64,000 nt of DNA from positions 1,178,001 to 1,242,000 of the forward strand of contig NZ_WNXC01000001.1 of assembly GCF_014172405.1 (NCBI RefSeq), read 5' to 3'. A model generated the notes under the pieces. That model had not been told where the DNA came from and made no database searches. It saw only the letters and a program-made list of their open reading frames with translations. This document shows positions 35,344 through 45,800 of the stretch, one piece after another. Source of the stretch: Pedobacter gandavensis. Its GTDB lineage: Bacteria; Bacteroidota; Bacteroidia; Sphingobacteriales; Sphingobacteriaceae. Numbering within the stretch: position 1 is the stretch's first letter; the number at the start of each line of letters is the position of its first letter. The translations under genes and the position numbers were made by a program.

Positions 35344-35775
35344 GTGTGTGTTTTTTGCTCATAGCGATGCCAGATCCCATGTTGGGATTCCTAACAATTG
35401 CCAACATTATGCAGGTTATGTACTTAAAACTTAGCCTCTGATTTCCGGAATTAGAGGTAGTTTTTAATTAATTATTTCTTGTTTCTGGCGTGAAATTAGG
35501 TAAAAACAACCGGCTAACAAAGGTATTCTTGAGCTATTTTCAGGACTGATTTAAGGGCCTTAAGCCACCTAGAGAGCTATTAAACACAGTTCCGCTACCG
35601 CCTATATGTCCTCAAGTAAAAAAGACGTTTAAGACGCGTAAAACACCGAAGCTTCAACCCGGAACCACACCATTTTTAGGTTAAAGGCTCAGTCTTGTTA
35701 AACTATGTTAAATTAAAAAATAAGATTATCCATCCTACTAATTTAGACGCAGTAAACCAGTCAAAACCGCTTCAG
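35344..35775. other. Divergent intergenic region with a 23-base palindrome-like element
   Basis: 432 bp between the divergent chrA and TonB-receptor genes. CCTCTGATTTCCGGAATTAGAGG (35435-35457) is nearly self-complementary and followed by a short T-run; it could be an operator or a stray terminator. A frame from a TTG at 35695 leads into the receptor, but its first 27 residues are not signal-like. No other coding frame is convincing. Confidence 0.5.
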
Positions 35776-38235
35776 ATGATCACGCTCCATAAACATTTAT
35801 TCCTGTTTTCCTTCTTCTTACTTTCTTATATGGAAGTCCAAGCGCAAACTAAAACTCCGGTCTATCAGATCAAAGGAAAGGTATTGGATGAAAATCAAAA
35901 AGAGCTGATCTATGCGATAGTTAATTTATATCAATCAAAAGACAGTAGTCTGGTGACCGCAACATTAACAAATGAACAAGGCGAATTCAGCTTTTCAAAA
36001 GCATTGGGAGGCAATTATTTGATTGAGGTAGAATCCATGGGTTATCAAAAGAGATTCCATGGCCCTTTCCTGGTAGATGACAAACATCAAATGATCGCTA
36101 TAGATAACATAGTGATGGAAGTCGCCTCAAAGCAATTGAATACGGTGAGTATTCTTGCTAAAAAACCCTTGATAGAAAGAAAAAACGGAAAAGTTATCCT
36201 GAACATTGCCAATAGCACCATTGCATCAGGTAATACCGCCATGGAGATTCTATCCAAGGCACCCGGTGTTACGGCCGACAATGAAGGTAATTTAAGTTTA
36301 AGGGGAAAAGCAGGTGTTAGCATCATGATAGATGGTAAACTGACCTATTTATCGACCGCTCAGCTCAGCAATTTACTTCGTGCTACTTCTGGAAATTCTA
36401 TTCAAAATATTGAGATCATTTCTAATCCATCGGCCAAATATGATGCCGCAGGAACCGGGGGGATTATCAATATAAACCTCAAGAAAAACAGTAGTTATGG
36501 CACCAATGGAACGCTACAGATTGGCGGTGGCTATGGAAACTATTACAAATCGGATGTCGGCATTACCCTGAACCACAGTAGTAAAAAGGTAAACATTTTC
36601 GGAAATTACAATTATGCCAACAGTAAAGACTATGAAGACCTGTTTGTAAAAAGAAGCACGAAAGCTCAGGAAAAGCTCACTTATTTCGACCAGGAAGCTA
36701 AACAGACCTATTTTAAAAGAAATAATAACTACAAAGCGGGGCTCGATTACTATTTAAACGACCGTCAAATCATTGGGTTTATGGCCAGTGGTTATCTAAA
36801 CAACACCAAATCAACCGATCAAATTCTAACCAAAATTGGGGAGCGATCAGGAGGCATTGACTCTATCGTTCATGGTGATAACAAGGGGAAAAGCAAATAC
36901 CAAAATCAAAGCTACAATTTAAACTACAAAGCAGTTTTAGATACCTCCGGACAGGAATTCAATGCTGACCTTGACTATTCAAGAATTAGAAACGCGGAGC
37001 AAACAGTTTACCAAAGTCAGTTTGTAGACGCCAATGGTACAGCTTATAAAACGCCGTTGATTTTCCGAAATGCTACGCCTACAAAAATCAACATCCTTGC
37101 CGCAAAAATAGACTACTCCTACCCTTTTAACAATAAACTAAAGCTGGAAACCGGAATAAAAAGCAGTTATGTAAATACCGATAATGACTTCCAGTCTGCA
37201 CTATTACAAGATAACAATTGGAGTAATGACCCCACAAAAAGCAACAGATTTACCTATAAAGAATACATCAATGCCGCCTACGCTGCGTTTCATAAAACAT
37301 TTGAAGAAGGTACAACAATGCAAGTTGGGTTACGTACAGAACTCACACATTCTGAAGGTAATTCCATCACGCTACAAAACGTACTAAAACGCAATTATCT
37401 CGACTTCTTTCCTAACTTTTCCATCAGTCATAATCTATCAAAAGATCATGACCTTGGTTTTTCTTATAGCAGAAGAATTGAACGCCCAGGCTACCAGGCA
37501 CTGAATCCTTTTATTTATTATGCGGATTTATACACCCTATCTCAAGGCAATCCTGCACTTAAACCGGAATATGCCAATTCATTTGAATTGACTTATGGCT
37601 ATCAAAAGAAAACAAATTTCACACTGGCCTTTATAAAAACTAAAGATGTCATTGCAACCACCCTTTTGACCGACAGCATCAAGAAAACACTATTGTTATA
37701 TGAGCAAAATCTGGCATCCAGAAGTACGATTAGCTTTAACGTCAACAGACCAATAGCAGTAACAGACTGGTGGAACAGCAACAACGACATTACGCTCTAT
37801 TACAGCCAATTTTCTTCCCCGGAATTGATGGGTGCCCCTTTCAAAAATGGGAAAACAACTTTTATCCTGAATAGTACACAAACATTCCAGCTTCACAAAA
37901 CCTGGAATGCAGAATTGGCCGCCAATTACACCTCAGAACAAGCTTACGGCACCTATGTGGCAAAACCAATCTACGGGATAGACCTTGGCATCAGTAAATC
38001 TTTTGCTGCTGAAAGGGCCAACCTTAAATTCGCCATCAATGATGTATTCAATACCAGAGAGATCAGGATTAAAAGTGCCATCCCTTTACAGGATTACCAA
38101 CTTTCTCAAAAGCAGGAAAGCAGGATTTTCAGATTAACGTTTAGCTACAACTTTGGCAGCTCAGTGATTAAGCCTGCCAGAGCAAGATCCAACAGTTCAG
38201 AATTAGAACAAAACAGGGTGAAAACAGGCAATTAG
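35776..38235 (+). CDS. TonB-dependent receptor, CarboxypepD_reg-like plus outer-membrane barrel
   Basis: 819 residues from ATG 35776. Signal peptide (LFSFFLLSYMEVQAQ), then a carboxypeptidase-regulatory-like domain (YQIKGKVLDENQKELIYAIV), a plug domain with AGVSIMIDGKL and the TonB-type plug sequence SNPSAKYDAAGTGGIININL, and an outer-membrane barrel of the family OMP_b-brl_3 with LSFSYSRRIERPGYQ-like strand patterns. No SusD partner follows, so it is a non-Sus receptor of unknown ligand. The 27 residues encoded between a TTG at 35695 and ATG 35776 are not included because the signal peptide starts at MITLHK. Confidence 0.93.
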   Translation: MITLHKHLFLFSFFLLSYMEVQAQTKTPVYQIKGKVLDENQKELIYAIVNLYQSKDSSLVTATLTNEQGEFSFSKALGGNYLIEVESMGYQKRFHGPFLVDDKHQMIAIDNIVMEVASKQLNTVSILAKKPLIERKNGKVILNIANSTIASGNTAMEILSKAPGVTADNEGNLSLRGKAGVSIMIDGKLTYLSTAQLSNLLRATSGNSIQNIEIISNPSAKYDAAGTGGIININLKKNSSYGTNGTLQIGGGYGNYYKSDVGITLNHSSKKVNIFGNYNYANSKDYEDLFVKRSTKAQEKLTYFDQEAKQTYFKRNNNYKAGLDYYLNDRQIIGFMASGYLNNTKSTDQILTKIGERSGGIDSIVHGDNKGKSKYQNQSYNLNYKAVLDTSGQEFNADLDYSRIRNAEQTVYQSQFVDANGTAYKTPLIFRNATPTKINILAAKIDYSYPFNNKLKLETGIKSSYVNTDNDFQSALLQDNNWSNDPTKSNRFTYKEYINAAYAAFHKTFEEGTTMQVGLRTELTHSEGNSITLQNVLKRNYLDFFPNFSISHNLSKDHDLGFSYSRRIERPGYQALNPFIYYADLYTLSQGNPALKPEYANSFELTYGYQKKTNFTLAFIKTKDVIATTLLTDSIKKTLLLYEQNLASRSTISFNVNRPIAVTDWWNSNNDITLYYSQFSSPELMGAPFKNGKTTFILNSTQTFQLHKTWNAELAANYTSEQAYGTYVAKPIYGIDLGISKSFAAERANLKFAINDVFNTREIRIKSAIPLQDYQLSQKQESRIFRLTFSYNFGSSVIKPARARSNSSELEQNRVKTGN

Positions 38236-38255
38236 CATTAAAAGAATTACAGGCA

Positions 38256-38957
38256 CTACAATTTCAAGGAAGGTATCTTCTTTTTCTCTTCAGGGAGTTG
38301 TTTGAATTCTTTATAAGCATCCATGATGTACAACTTCAAACCAGCGTTATCTAAGCGTTCGAGTGCTTTAAAAGAAGGACGATACAACACCATAAAACCA
38401 TCCAGCTCTGCACCTTCTAAAGGGCATAATGCCTGAACTGCAGCATTATTAAAACGTTGGTCCACTTTTCGTTCTAGTACTTCCACTTCCATTCTTCGTT
38501 TAAATTTCCGGCCAGATTTCCCTTTTTTACTGAAAAACCGGAATGGGCTAAAGGTTAGTGGACGGTTGACCTCAGCAGTAAAGGCCTTGGCTTCGCGAAA
38601 AGCATCCGCATATTGAACTCTGGGATCAAAAAGCTTTCCTTGAATTTTCACTGTACTTAAATCATATCGGTTGTGCTGAAGGTATCGTTTTACCGGTTTT
38701 AGGCTGATCAGTAATAGCGTATCGGGCTTATAACCCGGCTGAAAAAAAACGAGGAGATGATTTATTTCCGCTGCGATCTTAAATTCTCCCCTTTTGTTGG
38801 TTACCGTTTTTTGATGGTTGTTGAGATTGAAAACCTCTACATATTCCTGCGGCTCACGGCTCTCCCAGTCTGCCACAGTTCCTTTAACCTCCTGTGCATA
38901 CAAAGCGGCATTAAACAAAAGATTAGCCATTAAAAAGCAGCTGAGATAACGTAGCAT
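38256..38957 (-). CDS. Secreted carboxypeptidase-regulatory-like protein
   Basis: 233 residues: signal peptide (LANLLFNAALYAQEV-like start), a CarboxypepD_reg-like beta-sandwich (GTVADWESREPQEYVEVFNL, NKRGEFKIAAEINHLLVFFQ) and a basic C-terminal half (FFSKKGKSGRKFKRRMEVEV) of unknown role. Such proteins accompany TonB-type uptake loci. The erythromycin-esterase-like gene lies 12 bp upstream on the same strand, suggesting a shared transcript. Confidence 0.82.
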   Translation of the reverse strand: MLRYLSCFLMANLLFNAALYAQEVKGTVADWESREPQEYVEVFNLNNHQKTVTNKRGEFKIAAEINHLLVFFQPGYKPDTLLLISLKPVKRYLQHNRYDLSTVKIQGKLFDPRVQYADAFREAKAFTAEVNRPLTFSPFRFFSKKGKSGRKFKRRMEVEVLERKVDQRFNNAAVQALCPLEGAELDGFMVLYRPSFKALERLDNAGLKLYIMDAYKEFKQLPEEKKKIPSLKL

Positions 38958-38969
38958 GGTTATATTTTT

Positions 38970-40187
38970 TTAATTATACTGACTGCTTGCTTTGTCAAAA
39001 AACACAATCAAGTCGAAATTTTTAGCGATAGACAATTTTTTATTGACTGGACTACTCCATGACCCTATCATTCTCATTTCACGTGGCTGAGTTAAGAACA
39101 CTTTTAAAATGGGGTCTTTCAGTGCGACACTTACCTCCATAATGAAATTCCTGAACTTGCCCTGTTTAAAATAGTATTCGTATCCTTTATTGCTTTCAAC
39201 CTCTGGAAAGTGATAAGCCTGGAACCCTAACATCGGTTTATTTTTAGCAACAAAAACATTTACATAAGCTTTTCCCTGATTGAAGTCTGTGCCAATTGCA
39301 AAATACTTCGAACCGTATTGTTTGTCGAGGTAAGTACCCAATGTAGGAAGGCCATACAATTCATCCTTTGCAATATGTCCATTATGAGCCCACAAAATTA
39401 ACTGCTGATTTTTTGCTTGCGCTTTCAGCCAAATTGCATTTGTAGCCATGATCTGATCTCTGAAACCAATTTTCGTTTCATAATAGCCATTGATCAATTG
39501 TTGAAATAAGGAAAGATAAATCTTATTCGATGCTGCTCCATCCATCTTTTCCAGGTTACTCAAAGTAACTTTCATTGCTTTGACATCTTCTTTTTCGATC
39601 TTTTGATAGGCCGTACCTTTAATTCTTTCCAGTAACACCTGATCTGCGGTTGATATATCAGGATACACGTCGAGAATCTTAGTAATGATGTTGGAGAAAT
39701 TCCTTACTTCCAAGCCATAAACATGAACTTTACCGGCATCAGATTGTTCATGATTATATTTTCTTAACCATGCTAACATAGGGCGGTTCGTTCCGATTAA
39801 AGGAGTACCCGCTAGAAAAACTAAACTATCCGTCTTTCCATTGATATAATCGTCAATGTTTTCCATCGAGATATAATCGCTTTCAAAAGCAATCGCTTTA
39901 TAACCCATATGGGTTACTAAAAACCGAACTAAACGATCTTTATGCTTGAAGACCTCTGCAGTTCCATGAGTAACCTCCCCAAGGGAAATTATTTCTTTAC
40001 CACTTAAGGAAGCTTTAAGAAAATCCAGATCGTTAAAATTACTGTCTGCATTTAGCGATTCAATCGGCCTGATTACCTTGTTTAAGCTGTTGACAATTGC
40101 TGTACTATTCTGTTGCGAAAAGACTTCGACAGGCATCCATATTGCAAAAACACCAATAAGGAATCGATTGATTATAAATGACTTCAT
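38970..40187 (-). CDS. Erythromycin esterase-family protein
   Basis: 405 residues with a signal peptide (FLIGVFAIWMPVEVFSQQ). The EreA/EreB fold is marked by ISLGEVTHGTAEVFKHKDRL near residue 70 and GYKAIAFESDYISMENIDDY, holding the catalytic-type Glu and His of the family (HG in VTHGT). Also LILWAHNGHIAKDELYG. True macrolide hydrolysis has been shown only for some members; the native role here is unknown. Signal peptide places it in the periplasm. The SusCD operon upstream ends in its own terminator, so this gene has its own start. Confidence 0.9.
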   Translation of the reverse strand: MKSFIINRFLIGVFAIWMPVEVFSQQNSTAIVNSLNKVIRPIESLNADSNFNDLDFLKASLSGKEIISLGEVTHGTAEVFKHKDRLVRFLVTHMGYKAIAFESDYISMENIDDYINGKTDSLVFLAGTPLIGTNRPMLAWLRKYNHEQSDAGKVHVYGLEVRNFSNIITKILDVYPDISTADQVLLERIKGTAYQKIEKEDVKAMKVTLSNLEKMDGAASNKIYLSLFQQLINGYYETKIGFRDQIMATNAIWLKAQAKNQQLILWAHNGHIAKDELYGLPTLGTYLDKQYGSKYFAIGTDFNQGKAYVNVFVAKNKPMLGFQAYHFPEVESNKGYEYYFKQGKFRNFIMEVSVALKDPILKVFLTQPREMRMIGSWSSPVNKKLSIAKNFDLIVFFDKASSQYN

Positions 40188-40285
40188 GAGACAGTTAATG
40201 TTTTATTTAAAGTTATTATTCATTCTCATGAACGAAGTAATTTTAACTTAATTTAACACAAGCTATATTGAAAACAGATCAACAA

Positions 40286-40310
40286 AAAACCCAGCTTAAA
40301 GCTGGGTTTT
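40286..40310. terminator. Terminator of the SusC-SusD-DUF3823 operon
   Basis: AAAACCCAGCTT and AAGCTGGGTTTT form a 12-bp stem; on the minus strand it ends in a T-run. It lies 29 bp after the DUF3823 stop. Confidence 0.9.
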
Positions 40311-40338
40311 CAATTAAAAAGATCAGGTATATAATCTA

Positions 40339-41046
40339 CTATGGATTTGTGCTGATTTGCAGCATACTCGCATAGTTGTAAAAATTACCATTATTGATGG
40401 TACGTGCAGCTCCCCTTACATAATACGAAGTTCCCGGCTTTAAATTTGCCAAGGTAAACTCGTAGGTTTTAGCTTCTACCACGGCATCTGCAATGGCTTC
40501 CGTATTCTCTAAAACACGACCATTACTTGTACCATTCACGTTATAATAATTGTTAATATCTACACCAGTTGTAGTCCCGGCAACCACCGCAACTCTGGCT
40601 ATTTTTTGCGTATTATTCGGCGTACGGTTTGCTTTCACCCTTACCGTAATAGAGGTTGATGTTTTTGAAACCAGTTCGCAAGTCACTTCCATATATGGTG
40701 TAACTTTAAGATCCGCCTGAACATTTCCTTTAATATTTAAATTAAGGGTGTCTTTATAAAAGAATGGCCCTTCTGCCACCACCTTATAATTCCCACTAAA
40801 AATGAATGTATTCGCATAACTGCCATCCGCTTTAATCGCAGAATTGATGGGTTCAGGATTTCTAAAGTCTGTTTGAAACAAACGAATTTTCGCACCATTT
40901 AAAGTTTGTTGTGGTACATTTTTCCCGGTTAAAGCATCTACAATATTTCCGGAAATTCCGGCATCTGGTGCTTCATAATTGTCTTTCTTACAGGCGCCAC
41001 AAAAGAGTGTAGCTGCTAAAGAAAGGTATATAAATTGTTTTCTCAT
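40339..41046 (-). CDS. DUF3823 lipoprotein of a SusCD operon
   Basis: 235 residues, lipoprotein start (LSLAATLFCGACKKDNYE). DUF3823 is a two-domain beta-sandwich: PDAGISGNIVDALTGKNVPQ and the second half VTPYMEVTCELVSKTSTSIT, NLKPGTSYYVRGAARTINNG. In Sus-type loci these surface lipoproteins probably bind the glycan or peptide load beside SusD. Last gene of the operon: 21 bp after SusD, followed by a terminator. Confidence 0.9.
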   Translation of the reverse strand: MRKQFIYLSLAATLFCGACKKDNYEAPDAGISGNIVDALTGKNVPQQTLNGAKIRLFQTDFRNPEPINSAIKADGSYANTFIFSGNYKVVAEGPFFYKDTLNLNIKGNVQADLKVTPYMEVTCELVSKTSTSITVRVKANRTPNNTQKIARVAVVAGTTTGVDINNYYNVNGTSNGRVLENTEAIADAVVEAKTYEFTLANLKPGTSYYVRGAARTINNGNFYNYASMLQISTNP

Positions 41047-41067
41047 TGGTTTTTCTTTAATACGCGA

Positions 41068-42837
41068 TTAATACAAAGGATTTTGAACATAAACAGGGGT
41101 TCCTTGTGGTACAGGCTCATAATATAGTTTCTCTGGAAAAGTTCTTGAATTCTTAGGCGCAATTGCTTTTTCAAAAGTATATTTCATGGTTTTAGGATCT
41201 CCGTTTGCCTCCCACATGATCCATGGGTATAAAGCATGAAACTGCGTATTGTTCAATACGCTGGTTGCAGTTCTCCACCTGCGCAAATCCCAAACACGAT
41301 GATTTTCAAAAGCAAGTTCTACTTTTCTCTCATGTCGGATTTTCTCCAGACTTACTACCCCAACCGTGGCAATTCCAGCTCTTTCTCTGATCTGATTTAA
41401 GGCAGTTAATGCTTCTCCATCTTTTCCTAATTCAAAAGCTGCTTCCGCATAGTTTAGTAAAACTTCCCCAAATCTAAATACCATCCATGGGGTTGTAGAA
41501 CGATCACTAGGCACCCTATTTACAGGATCCATAAACTTCTTAATGTAAAAACCCGTTTTAGTAGGGTCATTTGTGGTTAGTGGCCCATCTTTACCCACCT
41601 TTTTAAATTCAGACTTTGCCTCTGGGTAGCCATCACTCAAAACTTCCGAAGTATATTTAACACCCTGATCAATTACACCGCGACGAATCTCTACAACTCC
41701 CCCTTGCCAGTCATCAAATGGCGTAAGTATGGTAGCAAACATCCGAGGATCTTTACCTAGGAATAAATCGGTTGGCTTATTGTAAACAATCGGATTTCCT
41801 GCTCCGTCTAATACTCTCAAAGTACCTGGAGTACCATCTGTATATTCAAACTCTTCCACCATTTCCAGGGTTGGGTTTGTGGCATTTCCATAATCTACTC
41901 TGAAACTTTGGGGCGCATTGTAGAAATCAAAACTGTGGGCTTTATCTGGTGATTGATAAGCTTTGGTAAAGATTGCTTCTGTTGCCGGTGCATTTAAGAA
42001 TAACTTTTGAAAGTTCGTCGCTTTATCGGCATCTCCTTTATAAAGCGAATACTTACCAGACTCCATAATCAGTTGAGCGGCATCCATTGCTTTTTGCCAA
42101 TAGGCATTTGCAAGATTCGCAGGAATCCCTACCAGCCCATTAATTTGTACTGTTGCATATTTCGCGCTTGAAGCTGCATAAAGCATCGCTCTTGACTTTA
42201 ATGCCAATGCCGCAAATTTGTTTACACGGTAAGTATTTGGTCCGGTGTTTGTTTCTGGCAGATCCACAATTGCTTCATCCAGTTCTTTAGCGATAAAGTC
42301 GTAGATTTCCTGTTCTTTTGAACGTTGAACTTTTAGGAGCTCAATATCATCACCAGGCGCAAACTGCTGTGCAACCGTCACCAATGGTACTCCTCCGTAA
42401 CGTTTCACTAAGGAAAAGTAATGGAATGCACGGATAAATTTACCTTCTGCGATAAAGCGTTTTTTCTGATCCTCGGTTACCAATGCTGATGGCATCTTTC
42501 CTATAAAATCATTCACACGGCGGATGATCTTATAGTCCCAGCCACCATACCAATTACCAACCACTGGATTATTGATATCACCCCATGGATAAGATCTAAC
42601 TGCCTCGTCTGTAGTGGTTGAAGCATATCCTGCCTCATTGTTCACGGTAGAATTTAGGTCTTCCGTCTGCATATCATTGTAGAGGGTAACGGTGAGTGCT
42701 TCAATTCCACTAACACTTCCATAAGCATCCAGTTCTGAAACCAGATCCTTAGGTTGTCTGCTTAAAAAATCCTTCTTACAGGATACTGTTCCTGTTACCA
42801 TTACTGAAAACAGGCCATAATATATTATCTTTTTCAT
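41068..42837 (-). CDS. SusD/RagB-family nutrient-binding outer-membrane lipoprotein
   Basis: 589 residues: lipoprotein signal (YGLFSVMVTGTVSCKKDFLS) and the SusD-like fold, with TPR-type helices (IRAFHYFSLVKRYGGVPLV, YAEAAFELGKDGEALTALNQ) and the C-terminal IRERAGIATVGVVSLEKIRH and KVELAFENHRVWDLRRWRTA string. It forms the lid of the SusC channel at 42848 and captures its substrate. Lies 10 bp after SusC. The substrate cannot be told from sequence. Confidence 0.95.
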   Translation of the reverse strand: MKKIIYYGLFSVMVTGTVSCKKDFLSRQPKDLVSELDAYGSVSGIEALTVTLYNDMQTEDLNSTVNNEAGYASTTTDEAVRSYPWGDINNPVVGNWYGGWDYKIIRRVNDFIGKMPSALVTEDQKKRFIAEGKFIRAFHYFSLVKRYGGVPLVTVAQQFAPGDDIELLKVQRSKEQEIYDFIAKELDEAIVDLPETNTGPNTYRVNKFAALALKSRAMLYAASSAKYATVQINGLVGIPANLANAYWQKAMDAAQLIMESGKYSLYKGDADKATNFQKLFLNAPATEAIFTKAYQSPDKAHSFDFYNAPQSFRVDYGNATNPTLEMVEEFEYTDGTPGTLRVLDGAGNPIVYNKPTDLFLGKDPRMFATILTPFDDWQGGVVEIRRGVIDQGVKYTSEVLSDGYPEAKSEFKKVGKDGPLTTNDPTKTGFYIKKFMDPVNRVPSDRSTTPWMVFRFGEVLLNYAEAAFELGKDGEALTALNQIRERAGIATVGVVSLEKIRHERKVELAFENHRVWDLRRWRTATSVLNNTQFHALYPWIMWEANGDPKTMKYTFEKAIAPKNSRTFPEKLYYEPVPQGTPVYVQNPLY

Positions 42838-42847
42838 TATTCTTCAA

Positions 42848-45800
42848 TTAAAGGCCAATATTCACGCCTAATGTCCACACTTTTTGTTGAGGGTAATAAG
42901 TTCCGCGTCCGGTTGGCGCTTCTGGATCTATGTACTTAATCTTATCCGCAGTAAATATGTTTTGTCCGGATATATAAATTCTGGCTCTGCGAATTCCAAT
43001 TCTTTCAATGAGTTCCTTGTCAAAGGTATAGCCCAAATCAAAATTCTTCAACCTGATATAAGTGGCATCTTTAAGCCAGAAAGTAGATGTTTTTTGATTG
43101 TTTGTACTTCCTGAAATGATGGTAGAAGGATATTTTCCTGGAATCCATGCACTATTAGGATCGTAAATATCAGCCCGGTGCCAGCGATCTTGGAACATTG
43201 CGTAAGTATTCGCATTATTAAACATTGGATTTTGTAATTCCCCATCGAAATAGGCATTAAAATTAGTGGCCCCCTGGAATAAAACTGAGAAATCAAAGTT
43301 CTTATAGGCTACACTGATATCCATACCATAGAAAATTTCAGGTGTAGTTCCTCGCCCAATAATGGTAATGTCGGAATCATCAATTACACCATCTCCATTC
43401 ACATCCTTGTAACGAATATCTCCTGGCAACAGGGTTTGATTTCCTTTATCGTCTTGTACTGGGGCATTGTTAATTTCTTCCTGAGATTGGAATTGACCAC
43501 TCGCTACATATCCGCGGTAAAGATTGTTCCAGCGATCGGTACCATTGCTTTTCCAGTTCTGCAAAGCGTTTGTGGAAGCTCCTCTTTCCAGGTATCCATT
43601 TTTTGTACGTGTAAATGATACATTTGGTGAGACCTTATATTGCCAATCGCCAATCGTTTTTTTATGGGAGATCATCATTTCAAAACCACGGGTATTGTCT
43701 CCGTTTAGGTTCTCCTGGGGCAAAGTAGCACCAAAGGTATTTGGCAAGCTTGAAGTACGTAGCGCTAGTAACCCAGTTCTTTTACGATAAAATACATCCA
43801 CCTCTGCGCTCAACAAGCCTTTCCATAAGGAAATATCCAAACCCAAGTTCATGGTGGTAGAATTAAACCAGGTTAACAATGGATTTGCCAAGCCCTTATC
43901 CGATAATCCTGGAATCAGGTCAGTACCAAAAAGGTATTTTCCATTAGGATAATTAAATCCGGTCAGGTACTGGAACGGATTGATGTAATTCGCAACGGAA
44001 CTATCATCGCCACCATCATCTCCTACTTTACCCCATGAGGCACGGATCTTCAGGTTATCAATCGCTTTAAACTGTTTCATGAACGGCTCTTCACTGATTC
44101 TCCATCCTGCAGAAACATTAGGGAAGAAACCATAACGTTGATCTGGTGCAAATTTATAGGTACCATCATATCTAAAACCGAACTCCATTAAGTATTTACC
44201 GGCAAAGTCGTAATTCACTTTACCCACATATCCTATTCTGGCGATTTGAGCAGAAGAGCCTCCATTGTTTTGATTTTTCGATACTCCGGCAAATAGCTCA
44301 TCAATATTATCCAGCAAGAATTCACGGGAAGCATTGAAATTTGACAAAATATTCTCCTGACTTTCAAAAAGCGCTAACGCAGAAAGGTTATGCTTAGTTC
44401 CAATTGTTTTCTTATAATTCAATGAAAACTGAAACACCTGCTTATCATCCTGAGCGGTTGACTGGTAAAGATTATTTGGATCGTTACCTACGTAAGCCAC
44501 ATTGTATTTATCAGTAGCCTCATCGTACTTGTAAAGGTTATATTTTTTGGTGTAGTTTTTAACATCGCGGTCTTGATTCTGATAAGAAAACAATCCTTTC
44601 GCGCTTAAACCTTGAATAAAAGGAATATCATACATTAAGGATAAAATCCCTGAAAACACCTTCTTTTTGTCGGAAGCGTAACCGGAATTGTCTTTATCCA
44701 TCAGGAACACCGAGTTTTGGTGTGCATTGTTAGGTGGTGCAAAATAGTCTTTGTTGTTATTCGCGTAGATTGGGAAAGTTGGGAATGCTCTTTGAATCCC
44801 CCCAATTAAAAATCCTGCACCTACTCCCGGATAAGAACGATCTTCTAAACGACCACCAAGGTTAAGTTCAGCAGTCAGGTTTTTTCCGATTTTCGCATTG
44901 ATGTTACTACGGAAATTGTAGCGTTTATAGTTGGTATCTTCACTTCTCCAGATCCCGCCCTGGTTTAAATAACCGATGTTAAAAAAGTACTTCACCTCTT
45001 CTGTTCCACCATCTACGTTTACGTTATGGTACGATTGCGGTGAGTTTTTACGTACAGTTGCTCCAAACCAATCCGTACTTGGTAAAGTGCCATTTTTATA
45101 CTGCTCTACTGTTTCCTTAGAAAAAGGCAATGAAAGTGCAGTATTTGGGTTGTTGTTTTTAATCCAGGTGTTGACTGCCGCTTCATTAGACAACTCCGAA
45201 AACAAAGCTGCATTGGCTAGTTCCGGGTAAGTAGCAATACGCTGAATTCCTTGGTAAGTGCTGTAGTTGATGTTCGTTTTCCCAGGTGTACCTTTTTTGG
45301 TGGTCACCAGGACTACTCCATTTGCGGCACGTACTCCATAAACCGCTGCAGAAGCATCCTTCAGGATGGTAAAGCTTTCAATCTCATTTGGATCCAGTTG
45401 TGAAAAGTCTGAAGGTACACCATCCACAATGACAAGGGCATTTCCTAATCCTCTAATGTCGATAGAGCTACCATCATAACCTGGTTCTCCACTTCGCTGT
45501 GTGGCTCTAAGACCTGGTAAACGGCCTACAAGTGCGTTACTGATGTTCGCCACGGGCGATTTCACCAGTTCTTTACCTTTAATTGTGGCTACAGATCCGG
45601 TAACGGATACCTTTTTCTGGGTGCCATACCCCACTACAACGACTTCGCCAAGCTCGTTGTTTTCTTCGGCTAAAGTCACGTTAATTGTAGTTTTCTCTCC
45701 AACTGGGACTTCTTTAGTCGCATATCCTACCATTTTAAAGACAAGAATATCGCCTGGAGCAGTGTTTAGTTTGAATGCTCCATTGCCATCGGTACTGGTT

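Noticed and set aside
35249..35434. 61-codon plus-strand frame across the chrA start
   Set aside because: Overlaps the chrA N terminus in antisense and shows no family pattern.
38970..40187. Erythromycin esterase-family gene as a resistance gene
   Set aside because: Family membership alone does not show macrolide hydrolysis, and the context is a nutrient-uptake locus rather than a resistance element.
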